NCBI GenBank assembly: GCA_023213315.1 | Contig: JAKCPI010016321.1 | Location: 40,350-104,349, forward strand | DNA from: Euborellia annulipes | Lineage: Eukaryota; Arthropoda; Insecta; Dermaptera; Anisolabididae | DNA length: 64,000 nucleotides | Direction of reading: 5' to 3' | In this document: positions 52,819 through 64,000 of the stretch, piece after piece | Layout: each line of letters opens with the position of its first letter | Position numbering within the stretch: the first letter of the stretch is position 1 | Notes under the pieces: generated by a model | What the model was told of the DNA's origin: nothing | The model's database searches: none | Seen by the model: the letters and a program-made list of their open reading frames with translations, nothing else | Program-made: the position numbers and the translations under genes

Positions 52819-53505
52819 TTGAATATTAGTTGCTTTTTCTCCCACATGTTCACCTTGCTGCGCCACGGGTACTGTCTGACAATGGCTTTTATATATATAG
52901 TGGAACAAGTGCCATCCTTCAACTATCTCGGCGTTCAGATAACCAGCTCCAAAAGTGTTAGCGAGGAAGTCAGACTCCAATCTATTAAGGCGTCCAAAAT
53001 ATCAGCATGCCTGAATGAAACGATTTGGTCAAACAAGTTTCTGGGAACGAAAGCAAAACTACGCATCTATAAGACCGTTGTGCGACCAATTTTGACATAT
53101 GCGGCCGAAACAAGAACAGACTCCGCAAAAATAAAAGAAATATTGGAAGTTTGTGAGATGAAATCGCTACGCAGAATTGCGGGTAAAACAAGGATGGACA
53201 GTGTAAAAAATGAAGATATTAGGGAAAAGTACAATATACAAAAAAGTCAGCATATGTGTCCAAAGGAGAAGATCAGAATGGAGTACACATCAGAATTGCG
53301 AACGAGCTTTTGTGCGTGCTTCGGCACGCCCTCAACTCGGCCCCCGGGCTGGTCCCCTGGCGGGCAGCGTCTCGGTCCAAAAATCTTATTCCTCTTGAAA
53401 AAACCACACTCCAAATGTATACCCGTGAACAACCGAAAATACATCGTCTCTCATTTAGTTTCCTTATATTTAATTTTTGAGTGGCCGGTGGGGTGGGAGG
53501 AATAA
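52819..53505 (+). pseudogene. RT C-terminal fragment, right-arm copy, fused to GC-rich module
   Basis: A 228-codon open frame. Retrotransposon part: EQVPSFNYLGVQITSS, IYKTVVRPILTYAAETRT, EMKSLRRIAGKTRMDSVKN. It then passes through the GC module as FGTPSTRPPGWSPGGQRLG and the flank FLLKKPHSKCIPVNN. Mirror of 34617-35255 with a dozen amino-acid differences. The frame is open by chance across unrelated repeats. Confidence 0.8.
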
Positions 53506-53817
53506 TTATCAATATATTTAATGTTTATTAATTTAAAATGAATTGGAGTCTTTCATTTCAAAATTCGAGTCCAAATTAGAATTATATTTCAAATTTGCCT
53601 GGTTAATGAAAATCGATTGGAGCCATCAGTTTAAAATCAGAGCTGAGAATTATATTTCAAATTTGCCTCGTTAATTAATATATATTTAATGTTTCTTAAT
53701 TTAAAATCTATTGGTGTTTTCATTTTCATTCGAGTTCAAATGAATACAATATTATCTAGACACAAAGTCTAAATCAAAAAAAGTTTTAGTAAAAGAAATC
53801 AAGATATAAATATTAAT

Positions 53818-53891
53818 GTTACATTGGTCTAATGGCTAGATCTCATGCCCTTAGTTCAAGAGTTCGTCGGTTCGATTCTAGGCAAGAGGGT
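53818..53891 (+). repeat. tRNA-like SINE head, family B, copy 3
   Basis: A box TTGGTCTAATGGCTAGATCT and B box CGGTTCGATTCTAGGCAAG. Mirror of 34198-34272. Confidence 0.65.
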
Positions 53892-54599
53892 AATTTTTTT
53901 AGAGAAATTTCTCTTAAGCGTTCTTACAAATTAATCTAGACAAATATATATAGTATAAGACCTATGTTTCCTCATTTTATTTTTGACTTTCTCAGAGACT
54001 TATTTCTCAACTCAATTGTCCAATATCATTATGGAGAAACATTCTTTTTCTTCTTTTCCAATTTTTTTAGATAGAATATTTCACATAATTATCGGAAATT
54101 GATTTGAGAATTAAGTTGCTGAGAAAGACACAAATAAAATGACGAAACGTGTACGTCTTATTTAATATAAAACTAATTAAATTATGGATATGATTAACCA
54201 AACGATTAATCAGAAAAATTTACTCTCTTTTGATTAGAGTATATTTCATGTATCTGTGATTTCAATTTCGATAAAAAGTTTTTAATTTGACCGGGCCATA
54301 TTCGATCTTGTTTGAAATTGATCGCCGGGACATCTAGTGGCGGAAAAAGGAAGCTAAGCGTTGTTACAAATTAATCTAGACAAATATATATAGTATATAT
54401 TAACGAAGACCGGCTGGTGAGGAAGGTACATGAACATGACAACAACCCTACCTGAAAGAGGCTCTGGAGTAAACAGGCTTTTAGCCTAACAATAAGAAGG
54501 AGAAAGAAAAAAAGAAGACCGTTATAAAGTGGCCTATCCCATGTTCATGGTTTATTGATGTGATTTGTTATACAGGATACTCTGTATGTGTATGTTTAT

Positions 54600-54933
54600 T
54601 TGCATCATCATCATCATTGAGTATACAGTCCTAAGACTGGTTTGATGCAACAATCCGTCTCCACTCGACTCTGTCCCCCGCCAGCTGTTTAACCTCTCTA
54701 AATGTCTGGCATCCCATATCCCCAATTATTTGGTTGAAATATTCTAATCTGGTTCTTCCCCTTCCCCTTTTCTTTCCCACCTCCCCCTCCAAGATATCCC
54801 TAAGCAGTCCCCCATGTCTCAGTGTGTGCCCCATCATCTGACCTCTTCTCTTCTTCAGACTCTTCCACAAGGTTCTTCTTTCTCCGATTCTTCCAAGAAC
54901 TTCTTCATTTGTAATTTTATCAATTTGCATCAA
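54600..54933 (-). pseudogene. RTE-type retrotransposon 3' end, right-arm copy
   Basis: The translation of 54631-54933 is identical over all 100 codons to 33156-33458, and the CATCATCATCATCATTG simple repeat (about 54604-54620) marks the 3' end. This perfect agreement contrasts with the noisy match near the axis. Confidence 0.85.
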
Positions 54934-57432
54934 TATAAAAAATAAAAAAAAACTCTTTAAAAAGATAATTCAAATGTCAAAGAAGAGGTTTGAAAGTTAC
55001 CCACCCGAAAACGCTTCCCCAAAACAACTCAAGAAGCTAATTAGTCAGGAGAGATTCGACAATAAATAATAAATATATTTCACTGAAGACGCCGAAAGTC
55101 TTTGATCTTTATATGAATACAAACTGACTCTGTTGAAATTGTTCATATATTAGTCAAAATTATCGCAATTAATTTTACAAATTCTCAAGTAATAGATAAA
55201 ATCAAAGAAATAATTTGAAATGAACATTTCAATTCAGTGGAAATAATATTTTCCGTTTGAGCAAAACCATTCCAAAAAGGGAGAGGGGGGAGGGGGGGGG
55301 GGGGGTATTCAAAGGGAATGCACAGCAATTCCGCTCTCTCTCTCTGAGATTATATTATTAGTATTAATATTTTCGAAAAGGCTTTTAGGTACAGTAATCT
55401 TTAAATGAAACTGCTTAATATTCAATTTCTTTGAAAATTGTATCAAAAACATTTTGCAATAATATGCCATTAATAAATAATATTAAATATTAATTCAGAA
55501 AACTCTGCAAACGAGAGGGTGTCGGTGGGATTAAATAAAAGTTAGAAGAAGCTCCGGCATCCTCTTAAGAGCCACCCCGACCATGCGAGGGTGACGCGAT
55601 TTGTTCCGATTTCAATTTTAAAATAATGAAATAATGTCATTAAGAAAAAAACAGAGGTTGCTAAAGTTTTAGAAATTGCTGATTTTACAAAAAAAAACAT
55701 TTAGGAAATCTATATAATAAAAATGAATTTCTGTTTCTTTGTAAGCGCAGATCTCTCAAATGCCTGGACCGATTTGGCTAATTTTTTTTTTAAATGTTCG
55801 TAATAGTCCAATTCAGGTTAATACGTAAAAAAAATTGGAAAAGTTGCCCGGAAAATTGGAAAATTCAGGAAAAACAAAAAAAATTCAGGTTAGCCAACAT
55901 AGCTTGCCAAACAATAAAAGAACTAAACTAGCAAAAAAAACAAGTGTTGGCGGCCCTGTTTGTAAGATTTTTGAGTGTCATTCATTCTCAATAGTTCTAA
56001 CTACATTATCGTTGAAGAAGAATTTAATATTGCAACAAAGATTTAAAAAAACTATCTATTTTTTTTAAAGTAAATTAATAAAAAAAAAACGTCATGATAA
56101 CTAAATTTTTGAAAAAGTTATGGTTATTTAAAAAAAAGCTATTTTTTCAAAAATTCCTAACTTCTTTTGGGTTGGGTGAAAATTTTTTAAAAAATTCTGA
56201 AAACCGTCTTTAATAGGGTAGAAAAAAATAAAAAAAGTTTCAGCCAAGCTTTTGATTTATATATATATAGATGAAAAATATTTAATTTAAAATAAAATAT
56301 GTTATTTAAAAATCATTTTTCTTAAAAATACCCTTGGGAATCTCACCTCATCTTTTTTCTATTGTATTTAAGACCCTCAGCCATTTCAAAAGAACTAAGC
56401 CTTTTTGGCTTTTGTATTCGAGCTCATTCATTCATTTCAATATCATTTATTTATTTCAAAGTTAATTATAAGAAAGGATTATTAAATTTTGATGAAAATT
56501 TAATATTGTAATTGAAGTACCTTGAGGACCAAAAAAATGGTCATGTAAAATTTTTTGTAAAATTATATTTTAAAGTACTTTACCCTAGACTACGATAGTT
56601 CATTGGATAAAGTTTAGCAACGATACGTTGCAAGTTTTATTTATTTTTAAACTTCTGTTCATTCTACAAATTTTAAGACCGGGTTGATAGTGGTCCTAAG
56701 ATAATTACTATTTTTGTTCGATTTTTTGAAAATTTCGCTATTAACCATTATTAAAATCTTTTTTGGTATTGAGTTCTCTTTTTTACTTTATTTAGGGTAT
56801 GGTGCAGAGAATTTTTTTCATATTAATGTGGTCGCACCATGAAAAAACGTTGACAAATTCTGAATTAAGGTATTTAATGCTGTAATAATGTTTTTTAAGG
56901 TCCTATTTTAGAGGTCTAATAGAATTGATACAACTTTCCCACCTTGTTTCACTTAACGGTTTTAAAATAAGACTTTCCATGTGTTTTTTTAGTAATTTCC
57001 ATCACTATGGGGACGCTGAAAAGCCAATTATATGCCTCTTTGTATCATATCAAAGAAATTTAAAATTTGGTATCATTTTCTATGCCGTATTGCCGGCTCT
57101 GCCACGAATTTCGCTATCAAATGAAGGATGTGTGTAAAGAGTAGACATTAATGGACAATGGACCAATACACTGTGCACTAACATTCTATTTTTCTTAAAC
57201 TATGCTATGCTATCGGAAATCGGGACATATTTTGATTTTTCAATAACTATTTAAAATTCAGCATATTTATTCGACTTATTATTAATTTTTAAAAAAATTT
57301 GCTTGATTGATAAGAACTAAAATGCGTCCTGCGGCCGCTCCTTATTTTGGCCGCCCGCGTGCGGTGCAGCGCTGCACACCTGCTAGGATCGGCCCCGAAA
57401 AAGAAATAAAAATTCACATCTGTAAAGGGTGA

Positions 57433-58631
57433 GTTTTTTATCTTGAGACAGTCTTATAACTCAAAAACAGTGCATTATATGGAAAAAAGTTTCAAATAAA
57501 AGTTTATTTATATCGAGGGGGAAACTAAACTACGCTATTGTTTGTCGACGTAGAACAAGCTTTCAAGGGTATTTCAAGGTCAAGTTCTGTTTTTTAAATA
57601 GAACCCTATATTTTTCTTTACGTCTACTTATTCTACAAAAAAAAAACTGAACAACTTTCATAAGAACTATTTTTTTATACGACATCAAATAAACAAAATA
57701 CATGAATCAATTAGATCTCAAAAAAAATCTTAATAATTATTTTTAACAATTATTTAACTTAATTATCAAATAATAATGATTAAATAATTAATTATTAAAT
57801 AAATAATTATTAAATTGAAAAGTCACAACAATGAAAATAAGTGTTTATAATGATATTAAAACTTCGTTATACTCAGATTTAAGAGATTATTTTCTACTTA
57901 ATAGAACTACTTAAAATTCTTGAGTTTAAAAAAGTTTATTTCTCGTGTCAATCCAGTAGATAGTTACTATATTGTATTACCATAATAAAAATGGAGTATT
58001 TTTTGTTGAAGACAGAATTAAAATGGTCTTAATTTATGCGGTGAATGTGGAAGAAGTGTTATGGGGCTGCCATTGAAATGGATGCCGAGCGTTTTCCTGA
58101 TAGGAATATACCCTCACAAGCTTCATTTTATTGTGTTGTAAATCTGTTAAAAAAAAAAGAAAGGTAAGGAAATTGGAACAAGTGGAATTCATCCAGAAGA
58201 CTTGCGATACACTCTGGAATGTCACAGAACATGGTCGGAAAATAAATTAAATTATTAATTATTATTAAATTATTTATTTAATAATTAAATATTTGATCAT
58301 TATTATTTGATAATTAAGTTGAATGATTGTTAAAAATAATTATTATTTGAATTTTTTTTGATATGTAATTGATTTAATATTTTGTTTATTTGATGTCGTA
58401 TAAAAAAATAGTTCTATGAAAGTTGTTCGATATTTTTTTGTAGATTTTGGCAATATAAAGAAAAATATGTTTCCATTTAAAAAAACAGAAGTTTTCCTTG
58501 AAATGTCCCTTGAGAAAGCTTGTTCTAGGTTAAACAATGCCTTGATTTAGTTTCCCCCTTGATATACATAAACTTTTTTTCATATAATTCACTGTTATTG
58601 AGTTATAAGAATGTCTCAAGATAAAAAATCG
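57433..58631. mobile_element. Foldback element, right-arm copy
   Basis: Mirror of 29489-30664: arms about 57433-57825 and about 58240-58631, with TACGACATCAAATAAACAAA and its complement. The central part includes CTTCATTTTATTGTGTTG. Confidence 0.75.
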
Positions 58632-60235
58632 CAGTATGACATTCATTTCTTGAATCTACTGGGTAATAATTAATCTACTTGAATATATATATAGTAGATA
58701 TTATAAGAACACAAAACCATGGACCAGATTAAAATCAAACAAAGAAATCCTTTTCTTTCTTTTTTTTTTTTTAATTTCAGTACAAAGTACATGCTAATAA
58801 TAATGTGTCGTCTCTCAATTTCTTTTCTACCATTTACAAACAGAATTACATATTTGTCAAGGGATTTGCTCTCCGGGATCTCTCCCCACTGATAAACTTA
58901 ATCTCGGTTTTAGTAGTCAGGTTTCCTTTTGTTAAAAGAGTAAATTTAGAGCTCTCCGAATGAAAAAATGAACTTGGTATTTGCTTCCCTTGCATTTTTA
59001 TATAGTATTTCTAGCAAAGGGAGCCATAGATTAATGGCACCCGTGAGTATCAAATAATTTCTGTCTATTGTAGCGGTTAGAGATATTTCATGTTTTAACA
59101 TTATTATTATGATTTCTTGTTTGACTAGGTAGATTAGAAAAACCAGGGGGTGGCCAAAAAAAATAAATAACAAAGCAATTCAATTGGTTTCCAATTCCGA
59201 AAAAATTCAATTTGTCAGAGAAATTAAATAAGACTTGGATTTTATAAATTATAAAACAGTTCAATATTGATTTCTTTTTTTTGGGTGAAGTCGGATTTTT
59301 TTTTTCAAATATCCGTAGTATTTATCTTACATGAGTGGTTCACACCCAGCGGGGAAATTCGTGATATTTTTGACCAATCGATTTATAAATGAAAATTCAA
59401 GTTTTTCAATTTTGCAATAATATTTATTTAAGTTTGGATTTTTTTTTTCGCCCGGAATATAGACGGAAAAAAAATGCCACGCTGGCCAATAAATATGCAC
59501 AAGCTGTAACTAATTTTTATCGATATTGGGTATGCCAAATAAGAGGTTCTAAAAAACCACGAACTATTTTTCAGATTTTAGCTTATAACTCAAAAACCAT
59601 GCTTCCAACAGAAAATTTTAATCTTCCAAAATAAAATGAGCACAAAATTTTTGCGTCGAATAACTACTTAAAGCTGAAATCGGTTTAGTTGTTTAGCCCA
59701 CAATCGATCGTCAAAAGATAGGCAACGGGTTACCGTTGTCCAATTAAGATGAAACTTTTTTTACTTAGGGAAAGTGAAGTGTAGGTTTTTAGGTGAAACA
59801 TGATGTATAATTTTGCAATTTCCCTGATCATATGAGAATGAACTGAGGATAAATTCCAAAATAATCTTCTTGCTGGGCTGGACAGCTCTGGCTTGAAGAT
59901 CCTGGTTTAATTAATGGTGTGGACTGTATATCTTTAATTAAGAATAAAAGGAAGGTGTATTTCTCCTTCTTCAATAAATAAAAGGCAAAGATTTGTGATA
60001 TGGATATTAACAATGGTTTTAATGATAGAAAATAATGCTTTTTGTACATACGAATGAGATATTATACAAATGGCGATGGCGTGGTCGAATGCAGACGTCT
60101 TTGTGGCAATTCGGTTCACTAGGGTTTTTTCTCCGATGATATGATATGGTTCAAGTTTGGTTTCTTCTCCAAATTCAATAAAAGGTTAAGATTAATTTTT
60201 AACCAATCCACAATTCTCAATTTCTCAATAAGGCT

Positions 60236-60453
60236 GGCGCATTCATCAATTCAGACTTCAACATCTATCAATATTCAATCTACGAGTCTAATCATCCACT
60301 CAACTCAACTCTAATCAAAATCAATCTGCTAGCGCAGTCAACCATCAACTCACTTCAACTATCATCAAAATCAATCTGCTAGCGCAGTCAACCATCAACT
60401 CACTTCAACTATAATCAAAATCAATCTGCTAGCGCAGTCAACCATCAACTCAC
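60236..60453 (-). repeat. 50-bp tandem repeat, right-arm copy
   Basis: Units of ATCAATCTGCTAGCGCAGTC then AACCATCAACTCACTTCAAC in the complement orientation. Mirror of 27686-27905. Confidence 0.85.
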
Positions 60454-60611
60454 TGGCTGGCGAGCTCAGCTCCCAGCCAGTTCACAAAACACTCCCTTAG
60501 AGGGCATCACCCGTCATCCATCAATTCAAATTTATACACATGATATTAATTAATAAAGTAAAGGGTGTGTAGTTTCACAGTGAGTGAAATAAAACTCAAG
60601 GAGGTTTATAT

Positions 60612-60654
60612 AAACTCAATATATTTCGGATTATTAGTCCATCATCAGGAGTTT
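60612..60654 (-). ncRNA. Hammerhead ribozyme motif 12 (-)
   Basis: Counterpart of motif 11. The minus strand reads AAACTC, CTGATGA (60648-60642), stem II GGA/TCC, GAAA, TATATT, then GAGTTT. Stem I has six pairs. All conserved core bases are present. Confidence 0.8.
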
Positions 60655-61712
60655 ACAGGTTAAAAACACTTTCAACGATTTGGAAAGGGTCCAGTCAAAA
60701 ACATTAAGGAAAATGACCATTCCTCCACCTGGAATCAACAACCATATAATAAGAATCGGACTAAACATGACTTCTCTAAAAGAAAACCTAGAAAATAGTG
60801 TTAAAAAATTCGAAAATAATGCGCAATCAAGTCTCAACCCTCTAATTAACGAACTATACCGGATGTGACACTTCATTTCTCATTTAGTGCTCTTCATTTC
60901 ATCATCATTCATTTTGTTTTGTTTTTGTTTTTTATGTTAAAAATAAAAAGTATATGGGGTTTTTTATCAATTTTTTCCCTTACCAAAATAAGGAGTGAGA
61001 AAAATATGTAATAAATTAAAAAATAATGGACATTCGATGGTGAGGCTTTCGGGCCTCGAGGTCGAAGTTTTTTTGTATTTGTAAAACATTTGTTGTATTT
61101 TTGTATTGGATAATAAAGGGATAATTGGATATCCGGGCTGGTGCCCTGGCGGGCAGCGTCTCGGTCCAAAAATTTTATTCCTCTTAAAAAACCACACTCC
61201 AAATGTATACCCGTAAACTACCGAAAATACATCGTCTCTTAAAAGTTTCGCCTCTTTAATTTTTGAGTGGCGAGGGGGGGGGGGAGGAATAATTATCAAT
61301 ATATTTAATGTTTCTTAATTTAAAATGAATTGGAGTCTTTCATTTCAAAATTCGAGTCCAAATTACAATTATATTTCAAATTTGCCTCGTTAAATTAATA
61401 TATATATTTAATGTTTCTTAATTTAAAATGAATTGGAGTCTTTCATTTCAAAATTCGAGTCCAAATTACAATTATATTTCAAATTTGCCTGGTTAATGAA
61501 AATCGATTGGAGCCATCAGTTTAAAATCCGAGCTGACAATTATATTTCAAATTTGCCTCGTTAATTAATATATATTTAATGTTTCTTAATTTAAAATCTA
61601 TTGGTGTTTTTTCATTTTCATTCGAGTTCAAATGAATACAATATTATCTCGACACAAAGTCTAAATCAAAAATATATAGTTTTAGTAACAGAAATCAAGA
61701 TATAAATATTAA

Positions 61713-61787
61713 TGTTGCATTGGTGTAATGGCTAGAGCTGATGCCCTTAGTTCAAGAGTTCGTCGGTTCGATTCTAGGCAAGAGGGT
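61713..61787 (+). repeat. tRNA-like SINE head, family B, copy 4
   Basis: TTGGTGTAATGGCTAGAGCT (A box) and CGGTTCGATTCTAGGC (B box). Mirror of 26458-26530. The unit ends near 61850 at CTAGGCTCTTATATATAG. Confidence 0.65.
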
Positions 61788-61857
61788 AATTTTTTTAAAG
61801 AAAATTCTCTCAGCGTTGTTACAAATTAATCTAGGCTCTTATATATAGTGTGATTTA

Positions 61858-62720
61858 TTGAGTTTGTATAAACCTCTTTGAGTTTTATGTCATTCACTGT
61901 GGAAACTACACACCCTTTACTTGATTAATTAAGATGAAACTTTGCCAATCTCATTTTTTTTTAGCCATTTAGGAACTATTATGGAGGTTTGAGTTAACTC
62001 TGATGGTAATTTTGGCACTCGGGTTCAATTCCCCAGTGGATATCCACATCTCTTCTAGGATATAATTAAATAACTTATTAGGAGAATTTTCTATTAAATT
62101 TTACAAAAGGTGGAAACTTAACCTGAAAATTTTCCTCATAAGATTATTTTACCTAAACCACACCTAAATCCTTAAAAATTTGATATAATTAAAATTATCT
62201 TGTTCATCTCAGATGATGATATGAGAATTTCTATGTGATTTTTTTTTTTAATTTATATTATTCTACTATCGACAATTCGAACTCTTTATACATATATACT
62301 CGTATATACAACAAATATACATAGATCCAATAATTTTTTCATCTTTCCGATCTAAAATAATTAAATACGGGTATATAGAACACTTTTAATATTGATTGTA
62401 TTTTAATTAAAACTAGCTACGGAGGCCCTCCTTCGGCGGCCCTCTTGCTAGCCAAGAGGGTAACCCCTCTGGACCCACTCCCCATCTAACCCACCAAGTA
62501 TTAAAAGATATAATAGATTTTTACTTTACCATTCGAAATATCTCAAAAACGGCTGAAACTATTTTGATTAAAAAAATTGAGCGAAACCATGGCATTTCGG
62601 TCTACAAAAAGCTCTAATAAGTGAACATCGAAAAAATTATATTTTTCGAGATAATAATTGTTTTGTCAAAATGTCTGTTAGTCTGTGTGGTACTAAGTTT
62701 TTTTTTTTTTTTTTTTTTTT
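61858..62720. other. Right-side replaced segment with PLE and Helitron remnants
   Basis: Not the mirror of 25891-26388. 61858-61935 is a PLE terminal piece (TTGAGTTTGTATAAACCTCT, the sequence after the cleavage site of motif 11). At about 62410-62440 the minus strand has a GGCCGCCGAAGGAGGGCC hairpin followed by GTAGCTAG and T, a Helitron-like 3' end. 62519-62700 is an inverted fragment of the ACTTTACC family. A poly-T run (about 62699-62723) is the A tail of the next element. Confidence 0.55.
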
Positions 62721-64000
62721 TTTAATGCAATCGAATGCAAGAAGGGGTGCACCAGTAAAGGTGTAGCCCCTATGGATCTCGAAAGACCCTTGCATTACCG
62801 AAGAGAAGGGAAAGTTGATTAAGTGAGAGGGTGTAGACGTAGGTGTCTATGCACCCTGGTTTTGAAGGTTTGAAGATCATAGGTGCTGGGAAAGATAGAG
62901 GCTGGGAGAGAGTTCCAGTTCCTTGAAGTCATGGGGATATATGTATTCGCGAATGAAGTGGTCCGGCACTTTTCCAATTTGACCGCAAAAGAGTGTTGGG
63001 AGTCGGCAAAACGTGTGCTGCGTGCAAAGTATGCTTTGGGGGAATTATTGACTTTATCTCATCAGAGCACCTGCCGTGATAGTATCTATAGAAAAGGGAA
63101 AGGGCAGAGACATCTCTTCGATGAGCCAACGAGTCGAGGGAGTCGGTGAGGGTAGAATCGTCAATTAGCCTGACGGCTCGTTTCTGAATTGCATCAAGGG
63201 TAGCAAGAGAATATTTTGAGGCTCCTCTCCACAGATGAGAGCAGTATTCGAGATAGGGGCGGATTTGGGCCTTGTAGATGGTGAGAAGTTGTGGGGGTTT
63301 GTAAAATCGCTTGGACCTGAATAAGAAGCCAATCTTCCTTGCTGCAGATTTCGCCACAGGAGATGTGTTCATTCCAAGACAAGGTCAGATGCGACAGGAT
63401 AGGCTGTCACACATTTTCAGGGTATTCGAATCGAAGTGAATATCAGGGAAATCTCTATTTTCGCGCCTAGAAATTAGACAACATTGAGTCTTATTTGAAT
63501 TAAAGTTAACTAAATTTTGAGAGCCCCCATTTATTCAGTTTGTCTAGGTCGAGAGTAATTGAGGAGGCAATATTGATTCGATTATTCGGGAGAGAGGGTT
63601 TGCCGTGTAGAGTGCTATCGTCGGCGTAACAATGAGTGGGGTTTGCCGTTTGATCAATAAGGTCGTTTATATAAATAAGGAAGAGTGTGGAGGAGATTAC
63701 AGAGCCTTGGGGAACACCAGAGTTTGTAGAGAACGATTCAGATGATGTTCCATCCACCACAACTTTTATACTTCGGTTTGTCAGGGCTTTCTATCCATTT
63801 ACAAATTGTTGGTGTGAATCAAACCTAACAGTTTGGCAAAAGTTTTGTTGCAAACCCTGGTCGTATTTGGAGATATCAAGGTTTCACAGCAGTTCTTTTT
63901 CCGGCCTCTAGAAGTAATATTTGTTGCGTGTAAAGTGCAGCTATAGTGCACGAGCAGTTATCAATTTGTTGGAGACAAAAAAATAAGGTTTCGCTGGTAT
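62700..64000 (-). mobile_element. Jockey/CR1-type retrotransposon, inverted second copy, running off the window
   Basis: Its A tail is at 62699-62723 and its 3' end carries the complement of CTGGTGCACCCCTTCTTGCA. It corresponds to 24270-25890 without the SINE. Sequence agreement is good to about 63770; beyond that it becomes irregular. Confidence 0.85.
62830..64000 (-). pseudogene. Reverse transcriptase remnant of the second LINE copy
   Basis: The C-terminal frame 62929-63372 reads ARKIGFLFRSKRFYKPPQ through DSLDSLAHRRDVSALSL to SNWKSAGPLHSRIHISP; it joins directly the tail that is frameshifted in the first copy. 63506-63760 gives GVPQGSVISS and the catalytic CYADDSTLHG. Frameshifts at about 63380 and 63530 separate the pieces. 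Upstream of about 63770 the RT is barely readable. Confidence 0.85.

Larger units (their letters stand above)
44431..61857 (-). repeat. Palindrome II, right arm
   Basis: Inverted counterpart of 26389-44240. It contains, in reverse order: TA-MITE 45182-45968, PLE fragment 46880-47640, Helitrons 48649-49313 and 49555-50343, GAAGTCGGT inverted element 51206-51545, GC modules 52080 and 53310, RT fragment 52819-53505, MITE 53958-54158, RTE tail 54600-54933, foldback 57433-58631, tandem repeat 60236-60453 and hammerhead 60612-60654. Confidence 0.92.

Noticed and set aside
53818..53891. Possible tRNA genes in the family B heads
   Set aside because: Only internal promoter boxes are conserved; acceptor and anticodon stems are not convincing and the units are repeated with SINE-like flanks.
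1..64000. Endogenous virus or LTR retrotransposon
   Set aside because: No integrase, protease, envelope or LTR pair with TG...CA and a primer binding site was seen. All reverse-transcriptase pieces are of non-LTR type; the PLE fragment has no RT domain.
63780..64000. Sequencing adapter or vector at the window end
   Set aside because: The sequence becomes irregular relative to the first LINE copy, but no adapter I know is recognisable. It still aligns loosely with 24270-24440.

Overview
This window looks like nuclear DNA of a metazoan, most probably an arthropod. It is strongly AT-rich, has no bacterial gene density, operons or ribosome binding sites, and is packed with broken eukaryotic transposable elements: mariner, jockey/CR1-type and RTE-type non-LTR retrotransposons, Penelope-like elements (PLEs) with hammerhead ribozymes, Helitrons, tRNA-derived SINEs and many foldback MITEs. 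The species cannot be fixed from the sequence. No complete host gene is visible. The one convincing host segment is a single exon of a CYLD-like CAP-Gly protein, present in two inverted copies (about 17642-17894 on + and 19067-19317 on -).

Layout. (1) 1-13.4 kb: a mosaic of small elements. It holds a 1.2 kb foldback, two TTAA-flanked elements (one carrying a deleted mariner), tRNA-like SINE pieces, a Helitron 3' end, a G-rich tract, and a 2 kb terminal-inverted-repeat element with other elements nested in it. (2) 13.5-23.5 kb: palindrome I, arms about 4.4 kb, unpaired centre about 17.9-19.07 kb. The CAP-Gly exon sits at the inner end of each arm. (3) 23.5-25.9 kb: a jockey/CR1-type retrotransposon with a nearly complete reverse transcriptase, and a SINE inserted in its 3' tail. 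(4) About 26.4-61.86 kb: palindrome II, arms about 17.8 kb, axis near 44.3 kb. Nearly every feature of 26.4-44.2 kb recurs inverted in 44.4-61.86 kb. After a replaced segment, a second inverted copy of the retrotransposon runs to the window end, so the symmetry may extend to about 24 kb per arm.

The most interesting biology is a set of about ten near-consensus hammerhead ribozyme motifs (CTGANGA, stem II, GAAA, short stem III, cleavage site, stem I). They lie in PLE-type terminal units and are often paired head-to-head inside foldback structures. Hammerhead motifs in PLEs are established knowledge; the density and paired geometry here deserve a check.

Caution on the palindromes. In both, the arms agree closely in many outer parts but differ by scattered one- to few-base indels near the axes. 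The CAP-Gly exon is open in one arm and broken by several single-base indels in the other. This could be recent inverted duplication with decay, but it also fits fold-back chimeric long reads or a poorly polished assembly. Raw reads across the axes would decide.
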